From the IMG/VR virus record IMGVR_UViG_3300022839_000007, positions 93,789 to 157,788 of that record: a DNA stretch of 64,000 nt. One strand, written 5' to 3'. A model generated the notes under the pieces. That model was given only the letters and a program-made list of their open reading frames with translations. It did not search any database and was not told the DNA's origin. Origin of the DNA: a virus. The position numbers were made by a program, and so were the translations under genes. This document shows positions 43,001 through 50,369 of this stretch, piece after piece; position 1 is the first letter of the stretch, and every line of letters starts with the position of its first letter.

Positions 43001-43269
43001 GGATCGTTGGAATTATTAGTTCCTGCATTTGAAACAAGGTCAAAAAATGAAATTCCAGTACCGTCTTGTTTAACCAACAGTACTTTGCCTTCGTTTCCAA
43101 TAGTTGTATTAGGAGTATCGTCTAGACTAGTAAACGAGATTTGTCCACCGAGGCCAAATATTGCATATATTTCATTAAAGTTTTCATTTACTTTACGAAA
43201 ACTTTCTCTAATGCTATCTCCGGTGCCGTCGTTTCCTTCTACACCAATGTCAACGTCTTGCTTTGCCAT
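37009..43269 (-). CDS. Giant tail-fibre protein (2,086 aa)
   Basis: 2,086 residues. It begins with the shared module (VEGNDGTGDSIRESFRKV, then NENFNEIY). The middle contains long beta-rich regions, including a right-handed-helix-like stretch with LLIESGIYNEQLPIRIPENI and later MTIVGNTNNFTLQ. Repeated SGDTMSGALS / SGDTMTGPL / AGDNMTGDL phrases are typical of phage fibre shafts. A low-complexity NAT run is coded at 37682-37729. The C-terminus (YADLAENYLADMYYEPGTVL, GRVPCKVLGKVKKGD) is a domain recurring at the ends of marine myovirus fibres. It is likely the main host-recognition fibre. The ribosome site is good (TGGAG). Confidence 0.85.
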   Translation of the reverse strand: MAKQDVDIGVEGNDGTGDSIRESFRKVNENFNEIYAIFGLGGQISFTSLDDTPNTTIGNEGKVLLVKQDGTGISFFDLVSNAGTNNSNDPENTIAFNIDGNKLVVRSVNTKLELDPSPTVISPLNIGAGAAYNTTTQAILLNDASRQTLVNNWNIIHSNTPDITEDNLLISKGFADNKYINTSGDTMSGALSTISGATGTQVPQVQEVVKRSGDTMTGPLELYDHPSPFNGFGTPNSPNDLQAATKFYVDSSSFTSKVNLYVSTTGSDLQRSTPPGNAGRSEAYAYKSIGAATQKAALIQEASLPDIGPYIQPLQYVDGVTTYQSYVDNPGTYGYSLSGNQLTVATTITAEKTNIIDNTLNYINVQFPNLVYNSLLWRENLELIINSVKLDISASTTTIKNNSLTRFAGLRYYSSPDAEILISTRGQYIETSTAIVYVKNSLLAELSNAGITSGNSWYIAVRNLFDLLLEVIDGNYASIPVIEAANYYTLYAHSGPNKFTIQSGDPSVSKPNRDIFPGKIVRGVTSGAVGRIVSYIQGVDVGGTPEYDTLSLQLLTPTEFIEQELIEYGAYVKREQLTILIESGIYNEQLPIRIPENISIKGDEMRRVIVRPALGTSGSKIANTWFYRDAVIDDLTTAVAGEPRIVDGNTVGYFGYHYLKDANVPLNISNFGANNLGNFLNAARLIQINKLFIIEETIAWINTTYPALSYDQLTYRRDMRLIVEGIVEDLIAGNRYASIRNQGSYYGIIVEVEKQAAINHIADIIEKVLINNTTNLYTPVLGNEIQIVDTSLVAEVNSSTQALELVQLISFAFESEFNPAKNNDEMDVFLCNDSTIIRNLTAQKHGGFHMVLDPYGQILTRSPYVQTVSVFAKSINNRIFAGGQFVDGYAGSMPMTIVGNTNNFTLQVEAPSNSGLGIRKPQTPSSFFLLGKRYQVNTIRDYQVVGGIASVTLVLDQGSNDGIGFDDDSNPGQVLIILQTGGNKSMLSNDYTQINDQGYGIVGTNNALLEAVSVFTYYCHAGYYSINGSQIRSLTGNNSYGNYGLVSQGSDPDEIARIATLAQNLVQPAKIYAVDSEIMFTGDVTALMLNGEIVSQDSNVPSQGKTAFTYYNSSDNTTTIYLEQVTGNFQTGYDVYDSGSTTIGMPTEIVKRNFSADENSVAIHVYDLSDYPLNASEIEILHNTGLYQPYDVVSVSDTGIEIPLSLDSVLCNSSNSLIRRKVWRMDLSSGVATLSSGIQEQTDFGTLAVYRAKQNFLLNGIDSNIFTRPSTALIFDEFPTYTYRTIGFENTIVSGIPVVGNQATTTIDDNFNYIDLLVDNSKVLLNIGSGYTVTSTLGASIAGGTTLGSTQGDLNIAIAILGTMSQTRIIGMLFTWSGGVFRITGYTQATETATNQQFAIISFEEVYSIHPTYIAGGLSERVDSIIGNNISLKAGLESGESANITVSISTCRATSHDFLDIGTGGYNATNYPDRIYGSPINTPVTGEDSVDQNGFNPVAQVQERSRGRVFFTSTDQDGFFRVGRFFTVDQGTGRITFNAALVLTNIDGIGFKRGVRINEFSADSTFTNATADAVPTETAIQSYIDFRLGWDRTGDSIEIANVIGGGAIRKAGDNMTGDLSMSNNQITNLASPTTGSDATNKNYVDSEIAKYDTLSELNDTTISSPGLGSLLIYDTSINKWINKLLSSDSAISDFTLTYSVGILSAQLNPGVVYNADINANASILQSKLSLNVATTSASAPGVLDQSLLGLARFSSSNFTSLNGWISITNGSITNEQLSGGITNNKLLNNGIIVSSGANSTSIPLGGTIAFNGTANQINIIENLGVLTVSLPSTINVNITGNAASASTAINATNATNATNATNAALMTIAARNTNASPHFLTFATAASGNLALFTDNLLTYIPSTDTLSVNNLSVNAIDILGSILPRVNNPTDSGQDIGSSSRKWNTIWATTFNGTATKATYADLAENYLADMYYEPGTVLILGGVEEVTASSVKGDKRVAGVVTTNPAHLMNSALEGNYVTGVALSGRVPCKVLGKVKKGDLLVTSAVPGYAIVDNNPSIGTVIGKAVGIKIDDSKGIVEVLVGRV
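37682..37729 (-). repeat. 9-nt tandem repeat coding for Asn-Ala-Thr units
   Basis: Five to six imperfect copies of a GCATTAGTT-type unit (plus strand) inside the giant fibre gene, giving an ATNATNATNATNA run. Slippage here would lengthen or shorten the shaft in frame. Confidence 0.75.
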
Positions 43270-43279
43270 TTTTACTCCA

Positions 43280-43642
43280 TTACCCTTGTGGTACTAATTT
43301 ATTCATATCAAAATTTACACTTATTCCGCAACCGCACGCACTACGAGCATTTGGGTTTTTAATTTCAAAATTAGATCCTACTAAACTTCTTACGTAGTCT
43401 AATTCTGTTCCAATTAAAAACATAATACTAGTACTGCCAATTACAAATTTTCCAGCGTTGTCTGTATTAATTACTTCGTCGCCTACAACAATCTCTGATG
43501 CAGATGATACAGTTCCCCAGTCATACTCAAAACCAGCACATCCGCCGCCTTTTAAGTTTAGACTAACTGCATAACAGTTAAAGTCGCGACAGAGGGCGTC
43601 AATTTGTATTTTAGCAGACGCAGTTAGGGTACAGATGTTCAT
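43280..43642 (-). CDS. hesB: A-type iron-sulfur carrier (IscA/ErpA/HesB-like)
   Basis: 120 residues with the three conserved cysteines of A-type carriers: Cys in GGGCAGFEYDW and the pair in SACGCGISV near the C-terminus. LTASAKIQIDALC at the start matches the family's first helix. These proteins deliver Fe-S clusters to apo-enzymes; marine phages carry them as auxiliary genes. It lies upstream of the giant fibre gene with an AAGGAAT ribosome site. Confidence 0.92.
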   Translation of the reverse strand: MNICTLTASAKIQIDALCRDFNCYAVSLNLKGGGCAGFEYDWGTVSSASEIVVGDEVINTDNAGKFVIGSTSIMFLIGTELDYVRSLVGSNFEIKNPNARSACGCGISVNFDMNKLVPQG

Positions 43643-43703
43643 GATATTCCTTCTTCTATTGTTATTTACCGTATGATTCTATAATCCTAATGCAAATCAT
43701 ATC

Positions 43704-43711
43704 TATAAATA
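43704..43711 (+). promoter_or_regulatory. Late-type promoter octamer TATAAATA (rightward, leaderless)
   Basis: Plus-strand TATAAATA followed by TAGTT and the ATG at 43717. Spacing matches the minus-strand leaderless cases and so helps choose this start. Confidence 0.65.
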
Positions 43712-43716
43712 TAGTT

Positions 43717-44004
43717 ATGTTTATTCATGAATTTATAGTTTTAACCTGGCATTCTCGAACTAGCAAGCTAGGAAAAATACACAATTATAGCAGAAAAAAA
43801 CGCATAGCAGTATTGCGATGCGATAACTGTAGTATTAAATTTACAAGAGCCTGTAGCAGTATGGATCCAAAACGTCTTAGCAACAATTATTTTCATGTAT
43901 GCAATAATTGTAATTCAAAAAAGTTTGCTCAACGCAAAGGCATTGAGCGAAAAAAAGTATGGGCGTTAAATGCTAGTAGTAACTTACCAATTGGTAAACA
44001 TTAA
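43717..44004 (+). CDS. Zinc-ribbon protein (HNH-like or transcription-type), unknown role
   Basis: 95 residues from the ATG at 43717, chosen because the TATAAATA octamer is 5 nt upstream. Two CxxC pairs (RCDNCSIKF and VCNNCNSKKF) frame SSMDPKRLSNNYFH, a conserved arrangement in marine phages that probably holds one zinc. The tail NASSNLPIGKH is also conserved. It is one of only two plus-strand genes and converges with the gene at 44001, with which it overlaps by 4 nt. Confidence 0.75.
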   Translation: MFIHEFIVLTWHSRTSKLGKIHNYSRKKRIAVLRCDNCSIKFTRACSSMDPKRLSNNYFHVCNNCNSKKFAQRKGIERKKVWALNASSNLPIGKH

Positions 44005-44303
44005 TTAGAAACAATTGGTCTAGGCAACTCAGAAAGTGTAGCTCTTTTTGGTGCTGCATTATTTGCTAATCTTCGTACTTGTTTTTCTAACACAGAAATT
44101 CTAGCATCCTGACGCCGAACTTTTTCTTCTAATCCTTGTACGTATGCTTGCGTTGGAACTTTTCTTTCAGAGCCGTCTTCACCAAGAACACTGTAATGGT
44201 CCACTCCGTGTCCCTTTAATCCTCCTAAAACTCGGTTAGGATTTTTTTCATGTGCAGAGTCTTGTTGAGTTTTTCCGCTATACATATTGTGTAAATAATT
44301 CAT
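44001..44303 (-). CDS. Small coiled-coil phage protein
   Basis: 100 residues from the ATG at 44303, 4 nt after a TATAAATA octamer. LGGLKGHGVDHYSVLGEDGS is followed by a coiled coil (GLEEKVRRQDARISVLEKQV). The pattern is known from marine phages without function. It converges on the zinc-ribbon gene. Confidence 0.68.
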   Translation of the reverse strand: MNYLHNMYSGKTQQDSAHEKNPNRVLGGLKGHGVDHYSVLGEDGSERKVPTQAYVQGLEEKVRRQDARISVLEKQVRRLANNAAPKRATLSELPRPIVSN

Positions 44304-44307
44304 ATAG

Positions 44308-44315
44308 TATTTATA
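44308..44315 (-). promoter_or_regulatory. Late-type promoter octamer TATAAATA
   Basis: Minus-strand exact T4 late octamer followed by CTAT and the ATG at 44303; predicted leaderless. Confidence 0.65.
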
Positions 44316-45339
44316 CAAGACTTTGATCGTATAGCTGCTTACTGGAAATATTCTTTTTCTTACTTTCCGTCATAATGTCTGCATGTTCAAGGAAAGACAA
44401 TGCCCAACTATTTGCTGCATTGTTAGGATAATCTTCACTATGGGCACGAAGCTTTCCTTTTTTGTATCCTTGTTCTAATAATTTTGGAAAGTCTGGTAAT
44501 GTATTTTTATCAACATGACCTACCCATTCTTCTCTACTATAAGAATAGTGTATTGCCGGACGTACTCCCCTCCAGGAGTCGATTATCCGAGAAAATCTAC
44601 AGTCGGTAGGAAGAAAATATTTGCCTTCTCGACAAAGATGATGATGTATATCAACTACTAATGCAAGGTCTCCTGCAAGTTCAAGGGAATCGTCGAGTCC
44701 CCATTTATTTTCGTCATTTTCAATGGTTATTGTATTTCTTGCTTCTGGAGACAATCTCAACAGTGCGGCTTTAATACCAGGCGGACCGTTCTTTCCTGAG
44801 ATGTGTACATTACATTTAAAATCCTGAAATACTTTTCCAAACCCCATCCACCTAATAAGGGTAGCATGATATTCAAATTCTTCTATACTTCTTTCAACAA
44901 TTTCCGGGTTATCACTGGATAAGACACAGAATTGTCCAGGATGCATTGAAAGTCGCACATCAAGGGCTCTTGCCGTTTCTCCAACTGCACCGTAATGGGT
45001 TTCACAATATTCCACAACGTCAGTACGAGACCAAAAATACTTCCAGTCAGCATAGGTAGCACAAGGAAGCTGGTTGCTCCCCAAACGAACCATTCGACGA
45101 CCGCTAGGAAGACTTCCCACATATTCTACTAACCTTTTTGCTGCGGCGGCATTATGTTCCATAATATCCCAAAGCCGCTGTTCTGCTACATCACGTGTTT
45201 GTCTATTAAGCCATGCAACGGTTGTACTGCGTTCAGTAAGAGGGCGTTGCAATTCTTCTAGAATCTTTGTATTCTGTGTTTGATCTTCATGCAAGTATTT
45301 ACAAGCAAACCCAATTCTGTTTACATCTTGTTTAAACAT
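44311..45339 (-). CDS. uvsE: UV-damage endonuclease (UvdE/UvsE-like)
   Basis: 342 residues, TIM-barrel UVDE family. Diagnostic segments are VNRIGFACKYL, RLSMHPGQFCVLSS, FKCNVHISGK, TIENDENKWGL and VVDIHHH, which supply the His, Glu and Asp ligands of the three-metal site. It nicks 5' of UV photoproducts. T4 uses the unrelated DenV for the same task. Normal length. It has its own sigma-70-type promoter. Confidence 0.92.
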   Translation of the reverse strand: MFKQDVNRIGFACKYLHEDQTQNTKILEELQRPLTERSTTVAWLNRQTRDVAEQRLWDIMEHNAAAAKRLVEYVGSLPSGRRMVRLGSNQLPCATYADWKYFWSRTDVVEYCETHYGAVGETARALDVRLSMHPGQFCVLSSDNPEIVERSIEEFEYHATLIRWMGFGKVFQDFKCNVHISGKNGPPGIKAALLRLSPEARNTITIENDENKWGLDDSLELAGDLALVVDIHHHLCREGKYFLPTDCRFSRIIDSWRGVRPAIHYSYSREEWVGHVDKNTLPDFPKLLEQGYKKGKLRAHSEDYPNNAANSWALSFLEHADIMTESKKKNISSKQLYDQSLV

Positions 45340-45363
45340 TGTAATTCCTTATGCTATTAATGT

Positions 45364-45392
45364 ATAATAGCAAATTGCACTACAATAGTCAA
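45364..45392 (-). promoter_or_regulatory. Sigma-70-type promoter of the UV endonuclease gene
   Basis: Minus-strand TTGACT (45392-45387), 17-nt spacer and TATTAT (45369-45364). Confidence 0.65.
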
Positions 45393-46132
45393 TACCAATG
45401 TTTTCGTGTCCATTCGTCGATGCAATCGGGTATATTAGGCTCACCGTGGAATACAGCTATGCTTGTGTTAGGTAATAGTATCGGAGTTCCGGCAGTCTTA
45501 AAGGTACGTTTTCCATTTATTAATACAAGCTCACTACGTCCTCGCATTTCCCATTTGTAACTTTGTATCCATTCGTCTGGCCAAAATTTGTGCGTTTTAA
45601 TGGACTTGTACATCCAGTCTTGATCACCTTGATGTTGTCTTGTTATATTAATAAAATCTCTTTTAAAAGTTTTCCATAAATAATCAAACTTTCCTATATT
45701 AACTCTAAATACACTACTGTTCATTCGATCCCAGTTTGGACGTATGCTACGGTTAAAGTCTCTAATAATTATAAAGTCAGAGGTTGATTCAAAGTCAAAT
45801 AGATAGTTGATATTTTTAAAAACAATTAGGTCTAAGTCTAGAAATAATAAAGTACCATGAATACCGAGTTCGTCACTAAGAAACCAAGGCTTGTACCACC
45901 ACCCGGATAACGGCATTGCAGTTAAATTTCGCACAGTTATATCTTGATCAATATCGGAAGCGTCGTCGGTAAAACATATAAATTCATAATCTATAGTAAG
46001 ATTTCTTTTTACCATATTATGCAAGTTATTTACATATTTGGCATTATATTTTTTACCCCATTTTAAACATGCTACATATTTTTTATTAGGCAACGACGCA
46101 GGATCTGTATTACTAGTAATATACTCGACCAT
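45389..46132 (-). CDS. GT-A-type glycosyltransferase
   Basis: 247 residues. The metal-binding DxD motif is in LLFLDLDLIVFKN, after a nucleotide-binding start (KKYVACLKWGKKYNAKYVNN). It also has DFNRSIRPNWDRMNSSVFRV and, near the end, IAVFHGEPNIPDC, a feature of phage GT-A enzymes. It transfers a sugar to an unknown acceptor. It is adjacent to the QueD-like gene, sharing one base of overlap (ATGG/TAA junction), and may act on modified bases, but this is a guess. Confidence 0.8.
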   Translation of the reverse strand: MVEYITSNTDPASLPNKKYVACLKWGKKYNAKYVNNLHNMVKRNLTIDYEFICFTDDASDIDQDITVRNLTAMPLSGWWYKPWFLSDELGIHGTLLFLDLDLIVFKNINYLFDFESTSDFIIIRDFNRSIRPNWDRMNSSVFRVNIGKFDYLWKTFKRDFINITRQHQGDQDWMYKSIKTHKFWPDEWIQSYKWEMRGRSELVLINGKRTFKTAGTPILLPNTSIAVFHGEPNIPDCIDEWTRKHWY

Positions 46133-46629
46133 TAACCTTCGTATATAGCACTATTAGCATCATGCTCAAACACCTCGGCACTTACTAATCTTACACTTGC
46201 TCCTACTGGATAACGACTATGTGTATTTTTTTTCATACCTTCTAATATCTTTGCCATTTTATCGTAACACATCTTGGCAAACATTTCGCAGCCTACTCCG
46301 TCAACAATGCGTAAATCAATAACTCCGCGATTGTCATATCCGCCTGCAATATTATTAAGTTCTTCAAATACAACTAGATGGGGGTCATCAAATGCTATAA
46401 GCGTAGTATGATCAAACATACTTTCGGACCATTCTTTAAACAGTTTAAGTCCTCCAAAGTCAAGTACCCAGTTTCTATCATCCAGGGTCTCACTTTCAAA
46501 TATTAGTTTAATACCAATTGAGTATCCGTGCAACTGAGAACAATGAGAATGAGTAGCGCGCCATTGCCTAAATGTGCAACTAAGACCTCTATCAGTTCCG
46601 TACTTTTTTGTTGAATAAAATTTAGCCAT
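46132..46629 (-). CDS. queD: 6-carboxytetrahydropterin synthase-like protein (QueD type)
   Basis: 165 residues. The core FRQWRATHSHCSQLHGYSIG carries a QueD-type His plus Cys-xxx-HG site, although the second His of the usual HGH is Tyr here. NWVLDFGGLK, MFDHTTLIAFDDP and a C-terminal SAEVFEHDANSA complete the family pattern. QueD turns dihydroneopterin triphosphate into CPH4 in the preQ0 pathway. With the DpdA-like gene at 3387 it suggests 7-deazaguanine synthesis. QueC, QueE and FolE are not in the window. Confidence 0.8.
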   Translation of the reverse strand: MAKFYSTKKYGTDRGLSCTFRQWRATHSHCSQLHGYSIGIKLIFESETLDDRNWVLDFGGLKLFKEWSESMFDHTTLIAFDDPHLVVFEELNNIAGGYDNRGVIDLRIVDGVGCEMFAKMCYDKMAKILEGMKKNTHSRYPVGASVRLVSAEVFEHDANSAIYEG

Positions 46630-46669
46630 TGTAATAATCCTTTAAATAGAATATAAAAATAGTTACAAA

Positions 46670-46702
46670 GAGAACAATACGTGTTCTCGTTTGAATATTA
46701 TA
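46670..46702 (-). promoter_or_regulatory. TATAAT box and hairpin upstream of the queD-like gene
   Basis: Minus-strand TATAAT at 46702-46697 and, just downstream, a 6-bp hairpin (GAGAAC/GTTCTC, 46688-46670). A TTGACA lies 25 nt from the TATAAT, too far for a standard promoter. The hairpin would be at the 5' end of the mRNA and may regulate or stabilise it. Confidence 0.4.
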
Positions 46703-46737
46703 CTACAGTACATTAAAATAACAATAATGTCAACTGT

Positions 46738-47184
46738 TTACTTGACAATTAATAAAATATTATCATAAGCCCGCGTTGTAGTCTCTTCAAATATCCAGTA
46801 TTTACATGACCAATCTCCGGTCATTGTTACTTTCCATTTTCCAAAATATAATTCTTCAGGCATTGCCATAGTCCACCTGTTAACTACATTATTACCTACT
46901 GAGCTATTACGTGTGTACGGGACAACAAAGTCATGCAAGTATACCGTGTCGGTACCATTAGTTGCAGTTCCAAATACATTATTAACTGAACAAGTTAATA
47001 TTTTTTTTCCAGTTAGTTTGAAATCTATATTATTAGTTGCAAAAATTGGATTATTTATAATTTCAATTGTAAGATTTTCATAAGGATTGGTATTTTTAAA
47101 AATTAAATAATTAATCCCGAGTACAATTAAGAAAATAAGACTCATTCCGCTTATTAGATTAGCGCCGATTACTTTCTTCGTCAT
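46738..47184 (-). CDS. Membrane-anchored hypothetical protein
   Basis: 148 residues with one N-terminal membrane segment (LISGMSLIFLIVLGINYLIF) and a beta-rich outer domain (KILTCSVNNVFGTATNGTD, WTMAMPEELYFGKWKVTMTG). It overlaps the upstream gene by 26 nt. Function unknown. Confidence 0.65.
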   Translation of the reverse strand: MTKKVIGANLISGMSLIFLIVLGINYLIFKNTNPYENLTIEIINNPIFATNNIDFKLTGKKILTCSVNNVFGTATNGTDTVYLHDFVVPYTRNSSVGNNVVNRWTMAMPEELYFGKWKVTMTGDWSCKYWIFEETTTRAYDNILLIVK

Positions 47185-47491
47185 ATAAATCCTTCAATTC
47201 TTCTTTTACTTCTGTTAACTCATGACTTACAATAATTAAATTTTCAGTTGCACGTCTAAACAATCTTACAAGAAATCTCATACTAAATATTGCCCAAAAC
47301 CACCATACTACCGAAGTTGTACTAATAATTCCTATTCCAATATAAAACATTATTTGAAATTCTAATAAATCAAATATCAATACCATAGAGCAAACAAGAA
47401 GAAACAGAGGTGGGACTATTTTTGCAAATAAGTCCCACCTCTCCACTTGTGTTTCAATTTCTTTTGTTTTTCTTAGTGCATCTTCTTCCAT
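47159..47491 (-). CDS. Two-segment membrane protein
   Basis: 110 residues from the ATG at 47491, 5 nt after a CATAAATA octamer. Helical N-terminus, then two membrane segments (PPLFLLVCSMVLIFDLL and IGIISTTSVVWWFWAIFSM) and a charged coiled-coil tail (HELTEVKEELKDLYDEE). A pairing with the adjacent membrane gene is possible. Confidence 0.65.
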   Translation of the reverse strand: MEEDALRKTKEIETQVERWDLFAKIVPPLFLLVCSMVLIFDLLEFQIMFYIGIGIISTTSVVWWFWAIFSMRFLVRLFRRATENLIIVSHELTEVKEELKDLYDEESNRR

Positions 47492-47496
47492 ACTAA

Positions 47497-47504
47497 TATT
47501 TATG
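47497..47504 (-). promoter_or_regulatory. Late-type promoter octamer CATAAATA
   Basis: Minus-strand octamer followed by TTAGT and the ATG at 47491; predicted leaderless. Confidence 0.5.
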
Positions 47505-47539
47505 TTAAGTATTGTTTTTAAAAACACACACTAAAATTA

Positions 47540-47830
47540 TTAAAACATAACTTTGACTTCGCTAATTCGATCGTATCGAAAACTACGAAATTCCGCAGAG
47601 TCAATTGCCCATACTACACATGTACTATTGTTTCGCGCCGTTGTTAACTTGACTTTATCTGCATCAATTAATGGCATAAGATCAGGAATTAATGTACATT
47701 TCATAATGCGTTCATCTCCGTTTATCTTTAAGAAAGTTACTTCAACTACATAAGTTTTTAAGAGTGCTAACAGGCTTTCTTGTACAAGTATGTTCTTATC
47801 TATTTTGGACGATGGAATCTGCAAGTCCAT
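47540..47830 (-). CDS. SH3-barrel-like small protein (DUF2693-like)
   Basis: 96 residues from the ATG at 47830 inside the clpP end. The strand pattern [20 protein letters not shown], then [20 protein letters not shown], fits the short phage family DUF2693 (an SH3-like barrel). Function unknown. Confidence 0.6.
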   Translation of the reverse strand: MDLQIPSSKIDKNILVQESLLALLKTYVVEVTFLKINGDERIMKCTLIPDLMPLIDADKVKLTTARNNSTCVVWAIDSAEFRSFRYDRISEVKVMF

Positions 47831-48410
47831 ATGCAACTGCCTCCTCTGCTGTTAGAAATGTGTCAAATTTCATAGTTTCAACTAATTCATCGTATGTTTT
47901 TCCTGCACTGTTATGTTTTACGTATAGTTCAGTTAGTCTGCGATTAATCTTTTTAGACTCTTCCATACTACGCAATGCATCTTCAAACTGCAACTCTTGT
48001 ACATATACGCTGCCACTAGTGCCTTGTGTGCCCGAACTTACCCTATGAATCATAGTGCGTGATTGAGGCAACACATTACGTTTTCCTGCAGTTCCTGCTT
48101 GTGCAAGAAAGCTTCCCATACTCGATGCCCGCCCTAACACAATAGTACGTACATCGCTTTTAATAAAATTCATAGTATCGTAAATTGCCATTCCAGAGGT
48201 TACACTGCCGCCCGGTGAATTGATGTACAAGTTAATTTCTTTATCTGGATTATCAGATTCCAAGTATAACATCTGTGCTACGATCAAGTTGGCCATGTTG
48301 TCCTCAACTGGACCATTTAGCATAATAATACGGTCTTGTAACAACCGCGAGTAAATGTCGTGGGCACGTTCCCCTCGACTGGTTTGTTCTACAACCATCG
48401 GTACTAACAT
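47796..48410 (-). CDS. clpP: ClpP serine protease subunit
   Basis: 204 residues and very close to bacterial ClpP: it starts [20 protein letters not shown], with the catalytic triad Ser97 (GRASSMGS), His122 (MIHR) and Asp183 (KFDTFL). The oligomer-handle helix is intact. It should form the 14-mer protease chamber. A phage ClpA with a docking motif is at 19449. Alternatively it could mix with host ClpP or work with host ClpX. It is the high-similarity type expected of a recent acquisition from a bacterial host. Confidence 0.95.
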   Translation of the reverse strand: MLVPMVVEQTSRGERAHDIYSRLLQDRIIMLNGPVEDNMANLIVAQMLYLESDNPDKEINLYINSPGGSVTSGMAIYDTMNFIKSDVRTIVLGRASSMGSFLAQAGTAGKRNVLPQSRTMIHRVSSGTQGTSGSVYVQELQFEDALRSMEESKKINRRLTELYVKHNSAGKTYDELVETMKFDTFLTAEEAVAYGLADSIVQNR

Positions 48411-48429
48411 AGTTCTTCCTTTATATAGT

Positions 48430-49620
48430 TTAGTTATTGATTTTTAAAAGTAAAGTATCGGAATTAATTCTACCATTAAATTTAATTGGAACAGTTTTGA
48501 TATCTTCAAGAAATTTTCTTAACTTAATTTTTCCAGAATTTTTAAATTCTTTGAGAGATTCTGCAGGATTACGCAATGTTTTTCCTACCGACAGCTCTTC
48601 GTCGTACCCAATAATAGTAGTGCCTTTAACATTCATTACACCGCTGTCTTTGTCTGCTACAATCTTATACAGCTTTCGAGTTTTAACATTGTATGCCCAT
48701 ATTTCTGTGGCGTTGATTAACTCTAATGGGCTAACACTAACAATCTGTAACTTTTCGTCTTTGTCAAGGTACTTAACACCTGCTACTCGTTTTTCTTTAC
48801 TAGGAACTTTTTTAATTTTAGGAATTCGAGTTGCCTTAGCAACGTCGATAATCATATCACACGCTCCTGTTAATGTTTCAAGAGCAACTAGATATGCAAC
48901 TGCATCATTCTTTGTAATATGACTATACCCTTCTCTCAATTGTAGAGCATGATCTTTTTCTCGTTCATTTATAATTTTACTAATTTGCTGAGGAGTAGGA
49001 AGCTTTTGTATTAGTCTTACCTCTTCTAACTCGCTTGCATAAAATCCTTTAATTTTTCTTGCATGAGCTTGACTAACTTTCATATTAGAAAAATGGGATA
49101 TAAAATCAAATCCCTTTGGATTAAAGTTTTTTCTATTGGTAATAAATCCTTCTAGCCATTCTTCGATAGCTTCACATGCATCTTGCGATTGCTCATGAAT
49201 ACGTTCTTGAATAGTAGGAACATATGCGTTTCTTTTTTTAACACCGTCTTCTGTAACTTCGCTTTTAATAATACTTCCTTCTTCGATTAATCGATTTATG
49301 CGCATCGGCAACCCCTTGATCCAATCAGGGTGTACTAGTTCAGGGTGTCCATTTAATAAAAGCCAAGCAGCAGTTGCCCATCCGCTGCTCATTCCTAGTC
49401 TACAATCCGGAACTTTGTTAATTGCAGCAATGGCAACTCGAGAATAGTGTCGCGCAATGTATTCCTTGACAGCTACTGTCCATTCTCTACTTTCAACTGA
49501 ATAATGCACATAGAATTGACACTTCTCCCAAGAGCTATTTTTTACTGGCATTGCAGCCATTCCTGTTGTACGTCGTGATACTCTAACAGATTTTTTTCTT
49601 GGTTTAGTTAAACGAGCCAT
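48430..49620 (-). CDS. Conserved phage protein of unknown function (396 aa)
   Basis: 396 residues; a conserved marine T4-like phage protein I cannot assign. The basic start is [18 protein letters not shown]. The middle is helical with AITWLEGF-like stretches ([37 protein letters not shown]). The C-terminus is a set of strands ([35 protein letters not shown]). A consensus sigma-70 promoter precedes it and clpP follows 19 nt later, so they probably share a transcript. Confidence 0.72.
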   Translation of the reverse strand: MARLTKPRKKSVRVSRRTTGMAAMPVKNSSWEKCQFYVHYSVESREWTVAVKEYIARHYSRVAIAAINKVPDCRLGMSSGWATAAWLLLNGHPELVHPDWIKGLPMRINRLIEEGSIIKSEVTEDGVKKRNAYVPTIQERIHEQSQDACEAIEEWLEGFITNRKNFNPKGFDFISHFSNMKVSQAHARKIKGFYASELEEVRLIQKLPTPQQISKIINEREKDHALQLREGYSHITKNDAVAYLVALETLTGACDMIIDVAKATRIPKIKKVPSKEKRVAGVKYLDKDEKLQIVSVSPLELINATEIWAYNVKTRKLYKIVADKDSGVMNVKGTTIIGYDEELSVGKTLRNPAESLKEFKNSGKIKLRKFLEDIKTVPIKFNGRINSDTLLLKINN

Positions 49621-49643
49621 TAATAATTCCTTGCTATTATTTT

Positions 49644-49672
49644 ATTATATAGTAAAAGTTATAAATTGTCAA
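49644..49672 (-). promoter_or_regulatory. Consensus sigma-70 promoter
   Basis: Minus-strand TTGACA (49672-49667), 17-nt spacer and TATAAT (49649-49644), just before the 49620 gene; likely also drives clpP. Confidence 0.85.
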
Positions 49673-49682
49673 CTGAAACAAT

Positions 49683-49910
49683 TTATGTTCCATCGCCATA
49701 CTTAATCCTATAATATGTTTGTTTTTTTTCAGGTAGATGAAAGGTGTATACTATAACCCGTTGATATAGCATACTTTCAAAGTATTCGTGAGACTCAATT
49801 TTATAAGCATTTGTACATAGGTATTTTACCCATTCAAACGTTGAGTAACAGTAACGTAGCCAAGAGTGACAATCGTCGTCACTTGTGATTGTAAATCTAA
49901 CCTCAATCAT
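49683..49910 (-). CDS. Short accessory protein
   Basis: 75 residues, unrecognised, rich in Tyr and Cys (DDDCHSWLRYCYSTFEWVKY). Its ATG overlaps the upstream gene's end. It is the last member of a run of short accessory genes (49683-52257). Confidence 0.55.
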   Translation of the reverse strand: MIEVRFTITSDDDCHSWLRYCYSTFEWVKYLCTNAYKIESHEYFESMLYQRVIVYTFHLPEKKQTYYRIKYGDGT

Positions 49911-50145
49911 GTATTAATTTAATATCAGAAAACAATAATATTAGAAGAGTTTCTTGTTTGCTAGTTGTAACTGTTACATAATTGTAAATTTGTCTTATAT
50001 ATGTTACAGTGCCGGATATTGGAAATTCCAAATCTACTGTATCAAATTCAGTTTCAATATAGATACCGCCGGCATTAAGATTGTGCATTTGAGTTGGTGT
50101 TATTGTATCTAATATCTGATAGCGTTTTTTTATTATGCGCTCCAT
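49903..50145 (-). CDS. Short accessory protein
   Basis: 80 residues, beta-rich (GGIYIETEFDTVDLEFPISG, TVTYIRQIYNYVTVTT). Function unknown. It overlaps both neighbours. Confidence 0.55.
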   Translation of the reverse strand: MERIIKKRYQILDTITPTQMHNLNAGGIYIETEFDTVDLEFPISGTVTYIRQIYNYVTVTTSKQETLLILLFSDIKLIHD

Positions 50146-50369
50146 TTTAAACTAAACAACGCAGCATCTTTATCTGATATAAAATACCAGTATTCATCAA
50201 AATGTTGATATTTATTTTTTATATAAGTATTACACCACGAAGTGTCAACTATTTTAGTTTTTGAAATAATAGCTTCATGATATTTCAACCTCACAAATAT
50301 ATTTCTACTTATTTCTTTATCTATTTCTTTTTGAATTTCATCTGCAAGAATGCTGCCAATATTTAACAT
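50133..50369 (-). CDS. Short accessory protein with KW-type C-terminus
   Basis: 78 residues. The end, YWYFISDKDAALFSLKWSA, resembles the end of the 50722 product (KDHRDYLLFELKWG). This aromatic residue-x-LF-x-LKW tail recurs in small T4-like phage proteins and suggests a common fold. Function unknown. Confidence 0.58.
   Translation of the reverse strand: MLNIGSILADEIQKEIDKEISRNIFVRLKYHEAIISKTKIVDTSWCNTYIKNKYQHFDEYWYFISDKDAALFSLKWSA

Noticed and set aside
44883-45122. Minus-strand frame of 79 codons with membrane-like product
   Set aside because: It is a shifted frame inside the UV endonuclease gene, which has all family motifs.
46697-46733. Sigma-70 promoter for the queD-like gene
   Set aside because: TTGACA and TATAAT are both perfect, but the 25-nt spacing is too long; only the TATAAT box and hairpin are recorded.
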